In this document: positions 1-14,100 of the stretch, one piece after another
How positions within the stretch are numbered: the first letter of the stretch is position 1
Layout: the number at the start of each line of letters is the position of its first letter
Assembly (NCBI GenBank): GCA_963402885.1
Contig: OY727103.1
Span: forward strand, 11,806,085 to 11,870,084
Length of the DNA: 64,000 bases
Direction of reading: 5' to 3'
From: Antedon bifida
Lineage: Eukaryota; Echinodermata; Crinoidea; Comatulida; Antedonidae
The notes under the pieces: model-generated
Database searches by the model: none
The model's input: only the letters and a program-made list of their open reading frames with translations
Told to the model about the DNA's origin: nothing
Program-made: the position numbers and the translations under genes

Positions 1-1
1 T

Positions 2-527
2 CAAAAAAATAACGAGCTTCACAAATATAATACCCGAAATTCAAACAAATACGTCCAATCTAACCTAAATCGAAACTCTTCCCGAAATTCAATTATCCAC
101 ACAGGCCCCTTACTATGGAACTCCCTTAACAAGTCTTTATTTGATTATAGTTTCATCATATTTAAATCAAAATACAAAAAATACCTAATATCAAAATACA
201 AACCAACTTAATATTTCACCCAAATTTTGACCTATTTCAAACACCTCTTTTACCCTTATTTATTTGTTTGTTTGTCTTGTCTTTGTCCATACTTGGTCTC
301 TTGCGTAGTGTATGTACTGTCTGTAACCCCTGTTTGTCTCTGTCTATGAACATTGATCCAAATTTTTTTATACAACTTTTTTCCTGGTGGAACCTGTCGT
401 AAAGCTCTTTGAGCTTATTTGTGTTTTCTCCAGATACAATGCATTTATATTAACTTGATTCATATTTTGTCAACATATTTTGAAATTTGCTTTGTATAAA
501 TAAAATGAATGAATGAATGAATGAATT
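2..527 (+). mobile_element. 3' end of a non-LTR (LINE) retrotransposon
   Basis: Frame 2 is open from the window edge to a stop at 209-211. It reads as the C-terminal tail of a LINE reverse-transcriptase polyprotein: a segment like LHKYNTRNSNKY, then GPLLWNSLNKSL, then a Lys/Tyr-rich end. This 'NTRxS ... G..LWNSLP' layout is usual for CR1/L2/Jockey-like elements. The following ~300 bp is a 3' UTR ending in ATAAATAAA and a (TGAA)n tail at about 500-527, which marks the 3' end. The 5' part lies outside the window, so intactness cannot be judged. Confidence 0.75.
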
Positions 528-1933
528 GTTTATTTCATTCTGTAAAACTTACATCTACTTTAACTTGAACATCTCAGTAAAGTGGTAGTGCCGGCTTTGC
601 ATGGTTAAGTAAGAACACTGTTTTAGGGAAATGATCAAGTTCAGTTGATAAGAACAAAGCGCACTATTATTAAATAGGCAAAATGCGTATAATCACTTTA
701 TAATTTTCAAAGGTCAACAAAAAACTATAAGAAATTATTATTACTCAATTTATGATTAGGGCCTAAGTCTCAAATTTTTTTTTTATTTTGGTTTGTTTTT
801 TCACCACTTTTATTTATTCCTGCAAGAAAAATTATTTGATGAAGCTATATCACACAATTTGTTAAGACATTAAATTATGAAATATATAGATCTCTGATGA
901 GGGGGTGCTTCAATTTCAACTTCGTGTAAAGAGCTTTTTAAAATTATGATCAAGTAGCCTACGGCATAGCACAACCTGCATGGTTCTGTCAAACTCGTAT
1001 TTGGTTTGTGTATTATAAATAGCGTACATTAATTGTTTATACTGAAATTTAAAAATTGATAAATGTATTCAATTCTGAATAATTTACAGTTCAGTAATGG
1101 TATATACAATAATAGAACTGTACTCACAACATTGCTAGCTTACTTTGTCAATTCATTATTGATGAAGATTTAACTGGCGATATCTGTTAGTATTAGCCTA
1201 AATAATAGGAAAATATCAGTACACAGTAGACCTGGCTGAGTACGTGGGCCTCTCTGTACAAAGTAAAATTCAATTCAAGAAGGCTGAAATTGTTGGTTTT
1301 CAAAATATATATAAGGCTATAGTATTAAAAATAATTATTTAAAAATTGATATTTACAAAATATTATAAAAAAAGAACACAAATGTTAATGAAAGATAGAA
1401 CGTTACGTATAAGTAGGCCTATGTACTGTCTCTGGTCAGCAGAACTGTCAAACTCAGCAAAACTATTTAATAAATAAGCATCTACCTCAAAGTATATACA
1501 GTACCAATTCTCAATACCAGTCCAGATGATGCATTTACTGACACTTTCCCGTACGCAAATGTATATAGATGCAAGGTTATGAAAAAAGGCACAGTTGAAT
1601 AAGCATATCCCACACATTAAAATGACCAAACGAATAAGATAAATTAAATACATACAATCAGTACACATCAACCTTTCAAAGTTCCAGGCCCTTAGAAGAT
1701 GACAAAACAATAGGGACACCCACGCAACTTCCTATTACCGATGCATAGGTTTCCATAATAAAAGAACGGGATATGATACTAACTAGAACGTGTACGGTTG
1801 TACTTAAGTATACTAAACTTTGATAATATGAATTATTAAAATATTATTATTATTATTCTATATATATATCATTATTCATTATAAAAATGGTAATCAAACG
1901 CCGTTTTTAACTAAATTCTCTGTTGTTTTATAG
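528..1933. other. Intergenic, no gene recognised
   Basis: AT-rich sequence between the LINE tail and the first coding exon of the SAM-like gene. Open frames here, including one on the minus strand at 1363-1719, are low-complexity and have no recognisable domain or splice support. A TTTATAG acceptor directly precedes the ATG at 1934, so a 5' untranslated exon may lie in this stretch, but I cannot place it. Confidence 0.5.
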
Positions 1934-4900
1934 ATGGAGTCAAAGATGCTACAATATATGCTAAATGAAGGCGTTAAACAGGAAACTATAAGTGCTCTAC
2001 AAGAGGAAGAGGTTATTGAATTAACATTAATAAATTCAAACTTTTCATTTTTGTAAATTTAATTTTGCTTTAGGCCTACATGTACACAAATTATTACTTC
2101 TTGAGTATTTTATTTTTATTTATAAATTCTGAACTAACAAAAAACATTTACGGATAAAAAAGGTGAACAACACAGAAAAGTACAAAGAAAACTTATTTAC
2201 AAAAAAAGAGCAGGACATAAATCTAATGTTCGAAGTACATTTTCCAATGCAGAAAGTATGAAACGTGGTCTTGTTTATCTTTCCTATACCGGTACCTTTT
2301 TTATATCCACTTGGCTTATACTTGCTTTAAGCATGCGCCATAGGATTTTATTCTCTTCTTGTATTGTGTTCTCAGTTTACATTTTGTTTGAAAAAAATGA
2401 AGTAAATACCTTTCCAAACAATTTTCCGTATAATGACTTATAATAAATTTTCCGTAAAATGACAATTTTCCGTATAATGTTAAGACTTACCACATTTCCG
2501 CACACGTGTTTCACACGAACAACAACCAAGTGTAGGATAATCTATAAGCGTTTTCATAAAAATGTCTATATTGACATTCAGTAGTAGCTTATCATATTTA
2601 ATCATCATTTTTAAAATAATAATGCTGGTTCTTATTATTATAGCTTGATAAAGTTGATGTGATTGACAAGGCCTTGGAAGACCTTACGTTGAACAGTTGC
2701 GGTGTGAAAGCTGGCCAAATTATGAGGATAAAGATTGCAGTTGAAAAGTACAAAAAGGATCCAAAAATTGATCTGGTAAAAGTTGTAGTATACTGTACCT
2801 ACTATTTTGTTCATTTTTACTTTAGTTTCTAATGTATTTCTTATACGTAATCTTATTCTTGCTGTCTTTTTCTTGTAGGCCTATATTGTGATGAGTAAAT
2901 TTGATTTTGACTAAATTATAAATTGGTAAAATTGTCGTTAAATTGCGCTTAGTAAACATTATTGTTCATTATTATATTCAACTCCAATTAATTTTTCAAT
3001 GTTGTTTTTATCTTTAGTTCTTTGCCACTCAATTTGTTATTGTTTACCAATGAAAAATCAATAACAAAAAAGTTGATGAATTATAACAATCTTTTTAACT
3101 ATAGGAAGATATGCAATTAGATCCAGGTAGCAATACTGCCACAGGTAATCAGAACGACGCAACGAGAGAGCAGACAATAAAAAAGGTATTTTTTTACATA
3201 TTGTTTGTTTAATGGTTTAATTTCCTGGTTCCTGGTGTGATAATATATTTGCAGCTCAAAATTAGCTTTACATTGACAATTTAAACATTCTAAATTTGTG
3301 GTGTTTTTTAAAATTATTTTTTCATATTTATATATTGATATTGTTTGTTTATCAACTTTTAAGTGGAGGTTGTCATCTCTGTCAGTTGATTTAAAATTAA
3401 AATAAATTTTAAGTCTAAGAAATAATAATAATTTCTTATGGAGAAAAGTTTTAGTAGAAATGTATCCTTCACAGTGGAGCATTTGAAAGAATATTGTTGT
3501 TCATTATTATTTTGATTTCATTACTGTATATTTATCAATGTTGTTTAGTCTTTTGTTCCTTTTCATTCTATTTTCTATTGTTTACCAATGACAATAAATT
3601 AGTGAAATGTGATTCTACAATTAATTATAACATGTTTTTACTATAGAAAGACACAGGTAGCGATACTGCCACATGTCATCAGAACGCGACGAGCGATCAG
3701 AAAAAAGAAAAGGTTAGTACATTTTTAAATTGTTTTAGGATAATGTAGAAAATCCACTTCCTATAATATAATTTTATTTTTAAGTGAAACTCTTTTATTT
3801 AAAGACACTTTCCATACGTTGTATAAAATACTATATTTTATGTAACAATACTATATGAGCCTATTGTGATACCTTTTTCGTTTTTAAACGGTCAAAATGT
3901 AAAAAAAAATGGACTCCCGCTATAAATACTAGCATGCGTGCGGGTATAAAATTAGCAAATTCTCAGCTAGTGCATTTTCATATATAAAAAGAAATCTCCA
4001 AGCTTGGTTTTGAAAAGGTTGTTTATCAACCATCTCGGGTAGTTTAACAGAAAAAGGATAGTATTTATGCAGAAGGCTTTTATTTGGTTTGAGTCGTGTT
4101 CACACAAAATTGGCACTAAAAACAAAACAAAATGCAATGCAAGTTACAATAATATTATTGCATAATTTTTGCCGTTGAAACTTCACTTGTGTGTCACTAA
4201 CCCACTTGGATACCCATTGCATGAATGAATATATACATAGTGAGAGTTGATTATCAAGATCTGCTCAAAAAACAGCCAAAAAATATTAAAATTATCTATA
4301 AATTTAGCCAAATCTCAGTTTTGCAAAGTCATAAATAAAAACTCCCTAAAGCTGACAAGTTGTTAATAATCCTCTCAAATAGTTGGGGAAAAATATAAAT
4401 AGGGTATGTCAATTAGTTACGAAACTATTGTGTCTTAAACATCTTGAAAGTGCAATTACAACTAAATAATTAAATTTTTCAGTTTTTCTCACATACGAAA
4501 TACTTATTTTTTAAATATACAATTTTGGATAAGTGTTCACAATATACTAGACTATTTACAGAGAAAATATAATAGCATTTGAGCAAGGAATTTTAAATAT
4601 ATTGGCTCATAAAAGTAACCCTAGATCTCAGTAGTGGGGTACCATTGCTCAAAATTGTCCAAGTATTAATTTTGTGGCCAACTTTTGATTTAGTGTGGGT
4701 ACGTAACATATACATTTCACAATAATATAAACTTTCGAAATGTAGATCCATATTTTTTAAACTTAAAATACAATGTTCTAGGTCTCTTTTGAGCTACTGA
4801 TATGGCCTAATTCTGCACCCCCCGTCCCCCCCACCCCACCCTAATACTGCTCTACTTTAAGAAAACTATATATACTTCGTTCAAAATTGAGTTTTATTTG

Positions 4901-5725
4901 ACTCGTATAAGTGGTCGCCGTACGCTGTTTACCAACTAAGCCTTGCTAGGCTGCACTTAATACCTAATAACTTGGGTATTGCATTGTTTTTCTCTTTTAA
5001 TTATAATTAACCATAAAACATACCAGGAACTGGTTTAATGTTCTTTAAAGTAAAATATATGCATTGTTTTTACAAAACGTCAAAAATTGCAGGGAAAGTG
5101 TCTTTAATGTTTTAAATATTAATTTAAAAATAAATGTAAATAATTATTCACATTTGCAATCTCTTAATACACAATAATTACGTTGTAATCGTTGTATGTT
5201 TGAATACAGATAATCATTGATTGTGACAATCAGATTACAATGGAGGACGCTCACAATTTGAAGCACAAGATAGATGGCACGTTTGTTGATGCTATTATGG
5301 AACTGGTTACAGAAACAGAAGAGGAGCTTCTTCAGGATGCAATAATTGATATATATTCAGATCCTCCTTGCTCAATGTTTGCAGGAAACAAGAGTAATAC
5401 ATTTACCGTTTTTAAACGTACCGACGAGTCAATAAATACTTCATTGAAGAATCAGAATATTCCTGATTATAAGACCGCCATGCGTAGTACGACAACGACC
5501 GACGAGGAGACCGCGAATGAATGCCAGACCACGAATGAATGTCAGACCACCACGAATGATCAGCCTGCCCGTTGGCAGAAGACATCAAAGTTGAAGAAAG
5601 GTTTTTGGTCAAAACTGGGTAAAAAATGTATGGTCTTCCTTAAAAATTATGCCCCAAAAATAATTACAACTGCTGCGAATATTATTTTATTGGGTGCAGG
5701 GGTACCAGCTGCTATTAAATTGTAA
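1934..5725 (+). CDS. SAM-like domain protein with duplicated exons and hydrophobic C-terminal tail
   Basis: Five phase-0 exons: 1934-2011, 2644-2775, 3105-3185, 3647-3712 and 5210-5725, giving 290 aa and a TAA stop. Residues ~1-66 look like a helical SAM-type domain (LLNEGV-like start, then CGVKAGQIMRIKIAVEKYKK, resembling the last SAM helix); this is a modest similarity. Exons 3 and 4 (27 and 22 codons) encode related polar peptides, PGSNTATGNQN and TGSDTATCHQN, so one arose from the other. Exon 5 holds an acidic helical stretch, a repeated NECQTT motif (~235-247) and a basic then hydrophobic tail (~255-290, starting KLKKGFWSKLGKKC and ending ILLGAGVPAAIKL), which may bind or enter membranes. 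The first donor (GTTATT) is weak; without it the ORF would stop 14 codons later. ATG follows a splice acceptor, so a 5' UTR exon is likely. Function unknown. An AATAAA lies at 5865. Confidence 0.7.
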
Positions 5726-8169
5726 ACCTTAACAATACAAAGAAATATTGGCTGAGATAAAAGCAAATTCAAATTGTTTAAATTTACATAGTATAGCCTA
5801 TTTCAAATTTGCTTTTATTCGTCTATATTTTTCAAGTTTTGGGAAACAGTACATCACCAACTTGAATAAACAATTTATTTTAGATTGATTGATTGGAGAC
5901 TGCGATTGTAACAATATCATTAGCTTTGCATCAAATTTGTTTTATTTACATTATAAAATCTAAATAATCGATTTTGACATGATGCAAACGCAAATTGTTA
6001 TTATGTATAATTTTTTTTTCTTTAGATCAAGGAATGTGTGACTTTATGTTTTAGTAGCAATTTAAAAGTATTAGTAACTAACCATTTTTGTTGAAATTAG
6101 TGCCGTATTACCGTGGGGTGAAAATTCGTCAAATTTAATTCTAAAGGCCCAGTGGTCTAATGATATCAAGAAGATCCGGGTTAGGGTTTATATACAAGTT
6201 TATAGGATAGGTAACACATAAATAGATTAGTGTTTTCTTTATTAAGCAACAAATAATAGTTTACTATTTGCAAAACACGCAAATGTATTATTACAAATAA
6301 ATTGTAATTAAGAAAAATGTTCAACTACTACTGTGTTTTTTTATTGTAAATATTATATTTTTCTTCAGTGGCTGAACCCCACATTTATTGTAGATTTTCA
6401 GTATTGAAAGTAAAATCATTATTAATCACCTTTTTTACAAAATATTTTTTTATTTTACTAGGCCTACAGTATATGTGAATTTATTAACACGAAACAGGGC
6501 CACTTAACAGTGATTTATATCGTGTTTTGGTGAACCAAATCAAATGGATTGTTTAAATAAAGTCTAGTCTACTTTTTGCGGTGCAAAAAATACAACCAAT
6601 CATAGCTCAATAATATGTTTTTCACATCAACTAGCAAAACTCAGGAGACACTCATGAGTTTTGGTTGAAGTGAAATGTAAAATCAAACAACTCCGGGGTT
6701 GAACAGGTGAATGTTTCCGGTGGACGAACTGTGGAGACACACCGGGATAGTCGATGTGAAAAGTACCAACTCTAAACTTCTGTGTTTTTTATGTTAAAAT
6801 GTTATCCTCACACGATCAATCATTGCTTTTATATTTAATTAAAAATACTTTAAATATTTGTACAAAATATATAGTAGGTCTAAAAAATAATAAATAGTAT
6901 AAATAAAATGTTATAATGACATCTGAGGCTTTTGAAAATAATTATCAAATTGAAAATATTATCAATTAAAATTATTTTAATGATCGTCGCGATGTAAACA
7001 AACAAACGAAATAGAGGGCGAAAACGAAACTCCGGTGTTGATGTGAATGGGGTCTCTCAGGAGTTTCTGGACGTTGTGAATAATTACAAACCCCGGAGTA
7101 TCTCCGGAGATGATCAGTGTGCAGTTAGATGTGAAAGGTGTATTATTCACCTATTGAAAAACAGTCTTTTAATTAACATGATGATGTCATATCACTACCA
7201 TATTTGGGCATAGCACTACCATATTTGGGCACATCGCACTTTTTTGTCAAACTAGTTTGATAGTGTATACAGAGCTTAAAGTATAGATCAAAACAATTCC
7301 GAACCAAAATTTGTTGAGTAAGCTGCCAGGACTTTTAGGATGGTATTTATTGAAAAAAACGCCCGGAACACCTCCCCAATAAAACATCAATATAAATAAT
7401 TATCGCTGAGGGGGAGCGAGCGAAGCGAGCTCACCCTCTAGTATTTTAATTACAAAAAGAATCCCAGATTTATATTAGGCCTATTTTTCTTTTCATTACT
7501 GCTTGTGGATGCGTATTCAGTTGTTTGTACCTAAAACAATTTATCCATTGTCTGATATTTATTTGGTACTTCCTATCCTGTCAATGCATTTTCTACAACC
7601 TTATAATCATGGAAGCAACAATATCTAAAACGTCATATTCTGCAAAAGGTTATGTATAAAAATTATAAAATAAGGCAGTTAAAAAAATTAGAAATGCAAA
7701 TTTAATCCATTTGGTAATTTTTATTGATGTATTGTTATACCAGTAATGAAGATTTGTTCATGTTTGAAACGATAAGGTATGTGTTGGGATGATTGTCCTT
7801 ACTACTGCCTCATGCAATGACGTCACGTTGAATCTAGTGGATTCATTCACATCAACCATTAACTGCTAGCGACACAGCGTGCAACCAAGCATTTGGAAAC
7901 AAAAACTCAGATTTAGGAAGATTGTGAGCGTGTTTTGTTTAAAGTAAAATAAAATTAAATTGGTTACAGTAATATATATGGAAAGATATACATGTTTAGC
8001 TGTGTTTTATACTTGACTTTCAAGATATTAACAAAATTGACAAGCCTCTACATATCAATCTATCTAACATCAAATCATTTTCTTTTTATCTAAGAAATAT
8101 ATTTTTGTAATTGTTGATTTTTTCGTATAATCATTATCGTATTGATTAGAAGTCACAACATCTTTCAAT
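5726..8169. other. Convergent intergenic region, no gene recognised
   Basis: Lies between the tail-to-tail SAM-like gene (+) and ITIH-like gene (-). It contains a probable poly(A) signal for the plus-strand gene (AATAAA, 5865), a directly repeated ~22-bp piece around 7193-7232 (CACTACCATATTTGGGCA twice), and a GC-rich hairpin at 7410-7440 (GAGGGGGAGC ... GCTCACCCTC). Two blocks rich in CTCCGG (6640-6780 and 7020-7140) may be remains of a MITE, but I could not find convincing matching ends. Confidence 0.5.
7408..7441. repeat. GC-rich palindrome
   Basis: GAGGGGGAGC and GCTCACCCTC pair over 9 of 10 positions around a GAGCGAAGCGA-like loop. It stands out sharply from the AT-rich surroundings and looks like a fragment of a dispersed hairpin repeat. 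No function is evident. Confidence 0.45.
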
Positions 8170-11100
8170 CTACTTATCCAGGTAGTCTCCGTGCCAGCCG
8201 TCTATTAGCCCCATTCCGTTGTTGTCTGCAAACCAGCACTGCCGAGTTTGTTTTGTACCAGGCCCAGCTTCGTCAGCATATTCCAGTGTCACCGGAACTT
8301 GACGAGAATTCACATATAGTGTGCCCTTTATAGCAGGTTTATCGAAGTGTACATTATTGAGGCGTATACGGCGATTTCTGTTATAAAATTGTCCTACAAT
8401 AATATAAATAACAAACATGGTTAATTAAAAGCAGTCTACTTGTAAATATTCAGATTCGTATTGCTGAAGTCGTGTGACTCAAATATCTTAAGTTCATGAT
8501 TTTGTTCGGTTTTTTTCAAATTGTATTCATCAATCAATTCTAGTGTATCTGGTGGGAGATTTGTTTTATATTCACTACAATAATAATTGCAATATTACTA
8601 CAGACTGATACATTTTGTGAAACAATTAATTGTTTTAATATACTTTGTTTTAAATGTTTCCTTTAAATGTTAGCAGCTTTCTCACCATGCGGTGTGTCAC
8701 ATCATTAATCCATTGATTAATATTTGCTTTGTATAAGCATTGGACCTATACATTACTATAAATAACCTATAAATTCATCAATACATGCAGTACCAAGTGA
8801 TGAGAGGGGCGGAGCTTGCGGGGCGAGTTAGAATGTAAGCGTTCCATGATAAAATATCTATTTGACAAAAAAAAATATTCGAAAAAATCCAAATGTTAAG
8901 GACATGTGATGATCTTTTTGAAAAATTGACTATCTTCATTTAGGGGGAAATGTGTTCAGTTGCTCAATTATTTTAATTCTTACCAATCAGGCCATGTACG
9001 TCATCGGAGAAACCTCTCCCAACGTCCACATATAATCCCAAGTAATACACTTGATTAGAGCTCCCACGTGGATACCTATGCCGCATTATAACCAATGTAA
9101 TATCTGTACCAATCATGACTCGAACTTGATCATTTTCCCTGATGAGCGATAAATATTGATCACCCAGCCAATTTATGTTTTGCCACCTGATGACAACCTC
9201 ATGTAACTTTGCATATGACGGTGTTACAACTATCGTTCTATTTCTATACTTCAAGTGTATTTCTCTTAACAACGGTCGATGCTCTGCATTTTGATAATGG
9301 GACTCGACAATTAGTGTACCAGTAACCTTGATCCCTATGAAAACACAAATACCAATGTATTACTATTATTTTTAAGCTTATACAAATAAATGGCCAGAAT
9401 TATTTACGCACATCTACTACATCATCTTTAAATTTTGTTTTATAAATTACCTGAACAAATTTAATAAAAAAAAACAGATAAGCTTATATTTATTTGGTTC
9501 TCGGTATCCTTAAGTTTCCATCATAGACAAATTATGTATCCCTGAGACGCTGGTATAATAAACCACAACCTTAACCTAACCAAACCTAACCTTAACTTAC
9601 TATTATAACTACTATAGATACAGTAAGTCTACTGGGAATCGAGCGCAATCTCTATACAAAATACGGAAAATCATTACATTATTGATAAATGAATCATTAT
9701 ATATAAGTTTTCAAAATGCAGCAAAATATCCGTCATATGCCCACAAGTGTGGCCGTCTATCAGCTGAAACTCTCGCACTGTTATTTTTTCCTAATTCAAT
9801 GAAGGATGTTCGATTATGTATGTACTGTATTTTAAAAAGTCAAAGTCTGGAAATTGTCTTAAATTTAAAATGTTCATTCTTTTCAATCAAGAACATTCTA
9901 TATTTATCTACGCAGTTATTTATTTTTGTCTTAATTTTTGCGCGTAACCTAACGATTTGAATTTGATTTCATAATATGATCACCAGATGACAGTGCCAAT
10001 TATTGACACGGTAATGTTGCTTAAAGATTTAATACGTGAATGGATAAAATGCTAGTAAATAAAACATGGTTCCGTAATAACAACTTTTTATTCGCACAGC
10101 TGATACAGGAACTTTGGGTTGAATATAAACTCAATTATAAGATATAATTCACATTTAGTTTTACTTATAGACATACATATACCTTGTTTCGGATCTTGAA
10201 TTAAACGATAAGCATCACCTGGGTAGCTTTCAATGTTGAAGCAAACGTATAAGTTTGAATTCGGTATTCTAACAAGATATTGATTATCGCCCACACCTGA
10301 AATACAATTATTTAAAAATGTGGTAAGTGATGATTTTGTTTAAACTACCTTTGTGTATCTAGGTGTGGCTAAGGAACTTAAGCCTGCACTTAACCCTTGC
10401 AACGATGTCATTGTAATGATGATCTATAAACATTTGATTGTACTACACCATTATACTATTTCCATTGTGTTTTTGTTGGGTTTTTTTTCAAATGACACGT
10501 ACCCACTTCCATATTATGTGGCCAGGCACAACAGACTTGGAATAATGGGAATGAATTGTTTGCTATGGGTATTAAGAACCTAACCCTTTGAATACTCTCT
10601 CTCAAATTAAAGTAAGTTCTGGCCTGGTGCTGTACGCCTTTCTAGTCTAGGTCACGGTACACCATACCCTGGCTTGGCCTGCTAGGCTTGGCCTGCTAGG
10701 TTTGGCCTACTTACATTGGAAATAATTCGGGGTCGTCATCTTTGATTATTCTAAATGTGGCATTGCATTGGCCAACGTTGTCTCAGTGTTAAAATAGAGG
10801 CCTGATCTACCATCTCCTAAGCCTATCATTGCAAAGCCGCATTTAGACGCCATATGACCCTTAAAAGCTTTCCTTTGTTCATTCAATCATTTAAACATTT
10901 ATTTCAGACTGAAATAATATACGTATAATACAAAATAATAATTAAAGAAAAAAGTACAAGGCAGTCAGGGTCAAGTAGAAGTGCAAGAGCACTTGTCACG
11001 ACTTGGCCCTTCAGCAAAAAAAGGTAACATAGGCCTACCAAAAAGTAAATCAGAAATTAAGGTTTAAAATGTATGAATAACCGGTTTTAAAAATCAAGAC

Positions 11101-14100
11101 AAGGTTAAGTTCTTTGTATTGAGAAATAATATAGTATCTTCTTTCTTTGTTAACGGAAGGCAGGAAGAGATATACTAATTTGTAATCTATTGTTAATATT
11201 GTTCCATACACTTTGGGCCAGATACAGAAATACAATGTTTACAAGTCTCATTTGAACTGGCCTTCAGGCATTATTTGTTTGTTTTGTTTACAGTTATGTT
11301 CAGTAACTTAATAATCGTTATTATTGTAACAAAATCGTTAAAACAAACGGAATGTTTTGATATGTTATTCGATAGTTATTAGCTATTTCGAAACTTGAAT
11401 GTTGGCCAGGAAAAATATTTGGCAATATGTATGAATAGTTTGAATCCAAAACAGTTAGAAACATATATACAGTTTTAAGTGGAGTTACATTAAAGTCATA
11501 ACTTACTAGTTTCTTTTGTTGTCCGGCTGTTTGCTGGTAAATTAAAAATAATTAAGATTTTAATGCAAGACACGGAACTCTTAACATAAACAAAAAAATA
11601 CTTTGATTATTCCTCTTATTATAATGTTATAAAAACAATTGTTTCAGATAATTTTATTATACAGATAATTCAATTTGTTTGTCGTATTGACTGATGTTTA
11701 TAAACAGTGGATGGTTTAAAATAGGACAGCATCCTCCGCATGTCCCCTCAGACTTGTTAAAATACAACACATCTTTTACCAATTTTTAAGTCTAGATGTC
11801 TATTTTTATTACTATAAATATTATTCTGTATACATATATTTCCGTCACCCCCTTATGTGAAATATTGGGATGTAGGCCTATTCTGATTATTGTTGTAGTC
11901 AAATAGAAAAATGACAAAATCTCATGCACACATTTTTTGCATATACGGGCTTTCGAGTTCTTTACCTGTTAACTTAGGCCTACTAGTTTCTTGTGTTGGT
12001 TCACTGGTTGCTAAAAGATATAATAGTACAAATAACATTAATAATTTGAATTAAAATTCGGTACTTATCAGTGAATAAACAACTTGAACACTAATTAATG
12101 TTATTTTCGTCGTCGTCTTCAATTAGAAAAACGTTTGTTTCTATGCATAATTATATTTAAAACTATATGCTTAGAAGAGAATTATTAGAATTAAACAGGT
12201 ATTTTTTTAAGCCTTTGCTCCAGCAATACTTAATGTAGGAATAACGTTTGTGAAAATGTAAAATCCACGTCGGTCACAAAGGCATTTCTATATTGCATTA
12301 AAATAATTTACATGCTATAGAACAGTCTCTGCTTTTATCCACAACATTCATTTATTTTATTTGTTAAAATCAACTCTATCATTTTTATAATTAAACTATT
12401 AATTACTATTTTCGTGGTTTCGAGGTTCCCTACACAGAAATAGCTTAATTGATCCAAAAAATGACTGGGGTAATAATGTAGGGTTTTCACACCAATAGGC
12501 GCTATATAAATCCAGGATAATTATTATTATTATTATTATTAATTTCTACAGCTTTAGATTGTACTTTCATAGAACAAATTTAAAAGGGATTTACTAAGAG
12601 TTTCATCCACTTTAATTAAAATGCTAATTTAAAAAGCAATATTTTTATTTATATTTATATTGACAAATATGATTATTTCAGGTAAGCTATCGTCAATTTA
12701 AATTCCTATGTAACCGATTTTGTTTAATACTTCATCTTTATGCTTCATTATCCATCTGGATATTCCATTTAAACCACAGATAGATATGTGGTCACGAACA
12801 ACTTCATTGAATTTTAGAAGCAATCCGAACCATGGATCCCATTATGGACTACCTTTTTATAGTTTACTTAGGCCGTACGTCCAAACTACATGACGGATCT
12901 TTACCGCAATTAAAGGGAATCGGGACCTGAATTCCAATTTTGAAGCACGTTTTATTATTTTCAAATTATAGGCCGTACGTCAAAACTACTAGACGGTTCT
13001 TTTCAAGATTCGTTACCCTTTTTTCTTTTTAAAACCCGGCGGATTTGCATATTTTAGATTACTCTTGTTTATAATAATATTTATACAAACTATTATTATT
13101 CATATTCGATTTAGGAATCACGTGAAGAGGATGCGCCTTAGGAATCAAGCACCACGTTAGCAAACACGCAAAATCCCGAAAATACTATACAAATTGGGGA
13201 AGATCAGCTATATACAATAACAAGGTCATATAGATGGCTGCAGTCGCGTGCTCAAGTTAGTGTTTACCGACCGACCGACCAACTGACGACATTGTGAGCT
13301 GTAGAGTCGCATTGCGCGCGACTAACACGCGACTGAAAATAGATAGGTCCGAGGTTTCAATATATTTTAGCCACTACACTTTACTATTCTTAAGTTGGTG
13401 TAAATACAGTATACTTTAAAATAAAAAATCATTTCCTTTTAGAATCATCATTTTTCGAATGGCCAATAACATCCAAATTATTTAAATTATGACAAAAAAA
13501 ACCAGGCACAGATCATTTCAATGGTCATTCAATTTTTCCAACCATTCATCTTTAACTCGATAGAAACAAGTGATTGTTCGTTTGCCGTAGCAGGACTCAA
13601 AATTTGGAACAGATTACCAAGTCACATTAAACACTTAGACGACTATAATCAGTTTAAAAAACATTTAAACGCACTATATTTCAAACAATGTTACGATACT
13701 AATTGATGTGAAGCGCCACTGATTATAATTAAATGTTGTATAAATGTGCGCTATACAAGTAATAATAAACAAACAAAATGTAACAATTATATTTCTTTCA
13801 TTTGAATTACCAAATAAGTTACTGTAACTTACTAGTTATTTGTGTTGTCTGGATGGTTGCTAATAGTAAATAAAAAAAAATATTTTTTTAAATTTAAGAT
13901 ACAGCTTTCAAATTGAATACTATAACATTATTGTTTCAAAATTTATATTAAGCAAAGACATCGCATAGTATTGTGCTAATACAACATTTTTTTAATAGAA
14001 CTATTAACTTACTAGTTTCTTGTATTGTCTGGATGGTTGCTAAAAGTAATAAAAACAAACAAAATGATTATTTAAAGATGTATCAAACTTTCAATGGTCC

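Noticed and set aside
1363..1719. 118-codon minus-strand ORF upstream of the SAM-like gene
   Set aside because: AT-rich, Cys/Leu/Ile-rich, no domain, no splice or start context; best explained by chance.
8973..9272. ORF-defined start of the ITIH exon at the internal Met
   Set aside because: Phase and the family alignment show that the exon begins upstream at 9334 after an AG acceptor; the Met is internal.
9535..9605. Interstitial telomeric repeat
   Set aside because: Words are irregular (CCTTAACCTAACCAAACC) and do not form a TTAGGG array.
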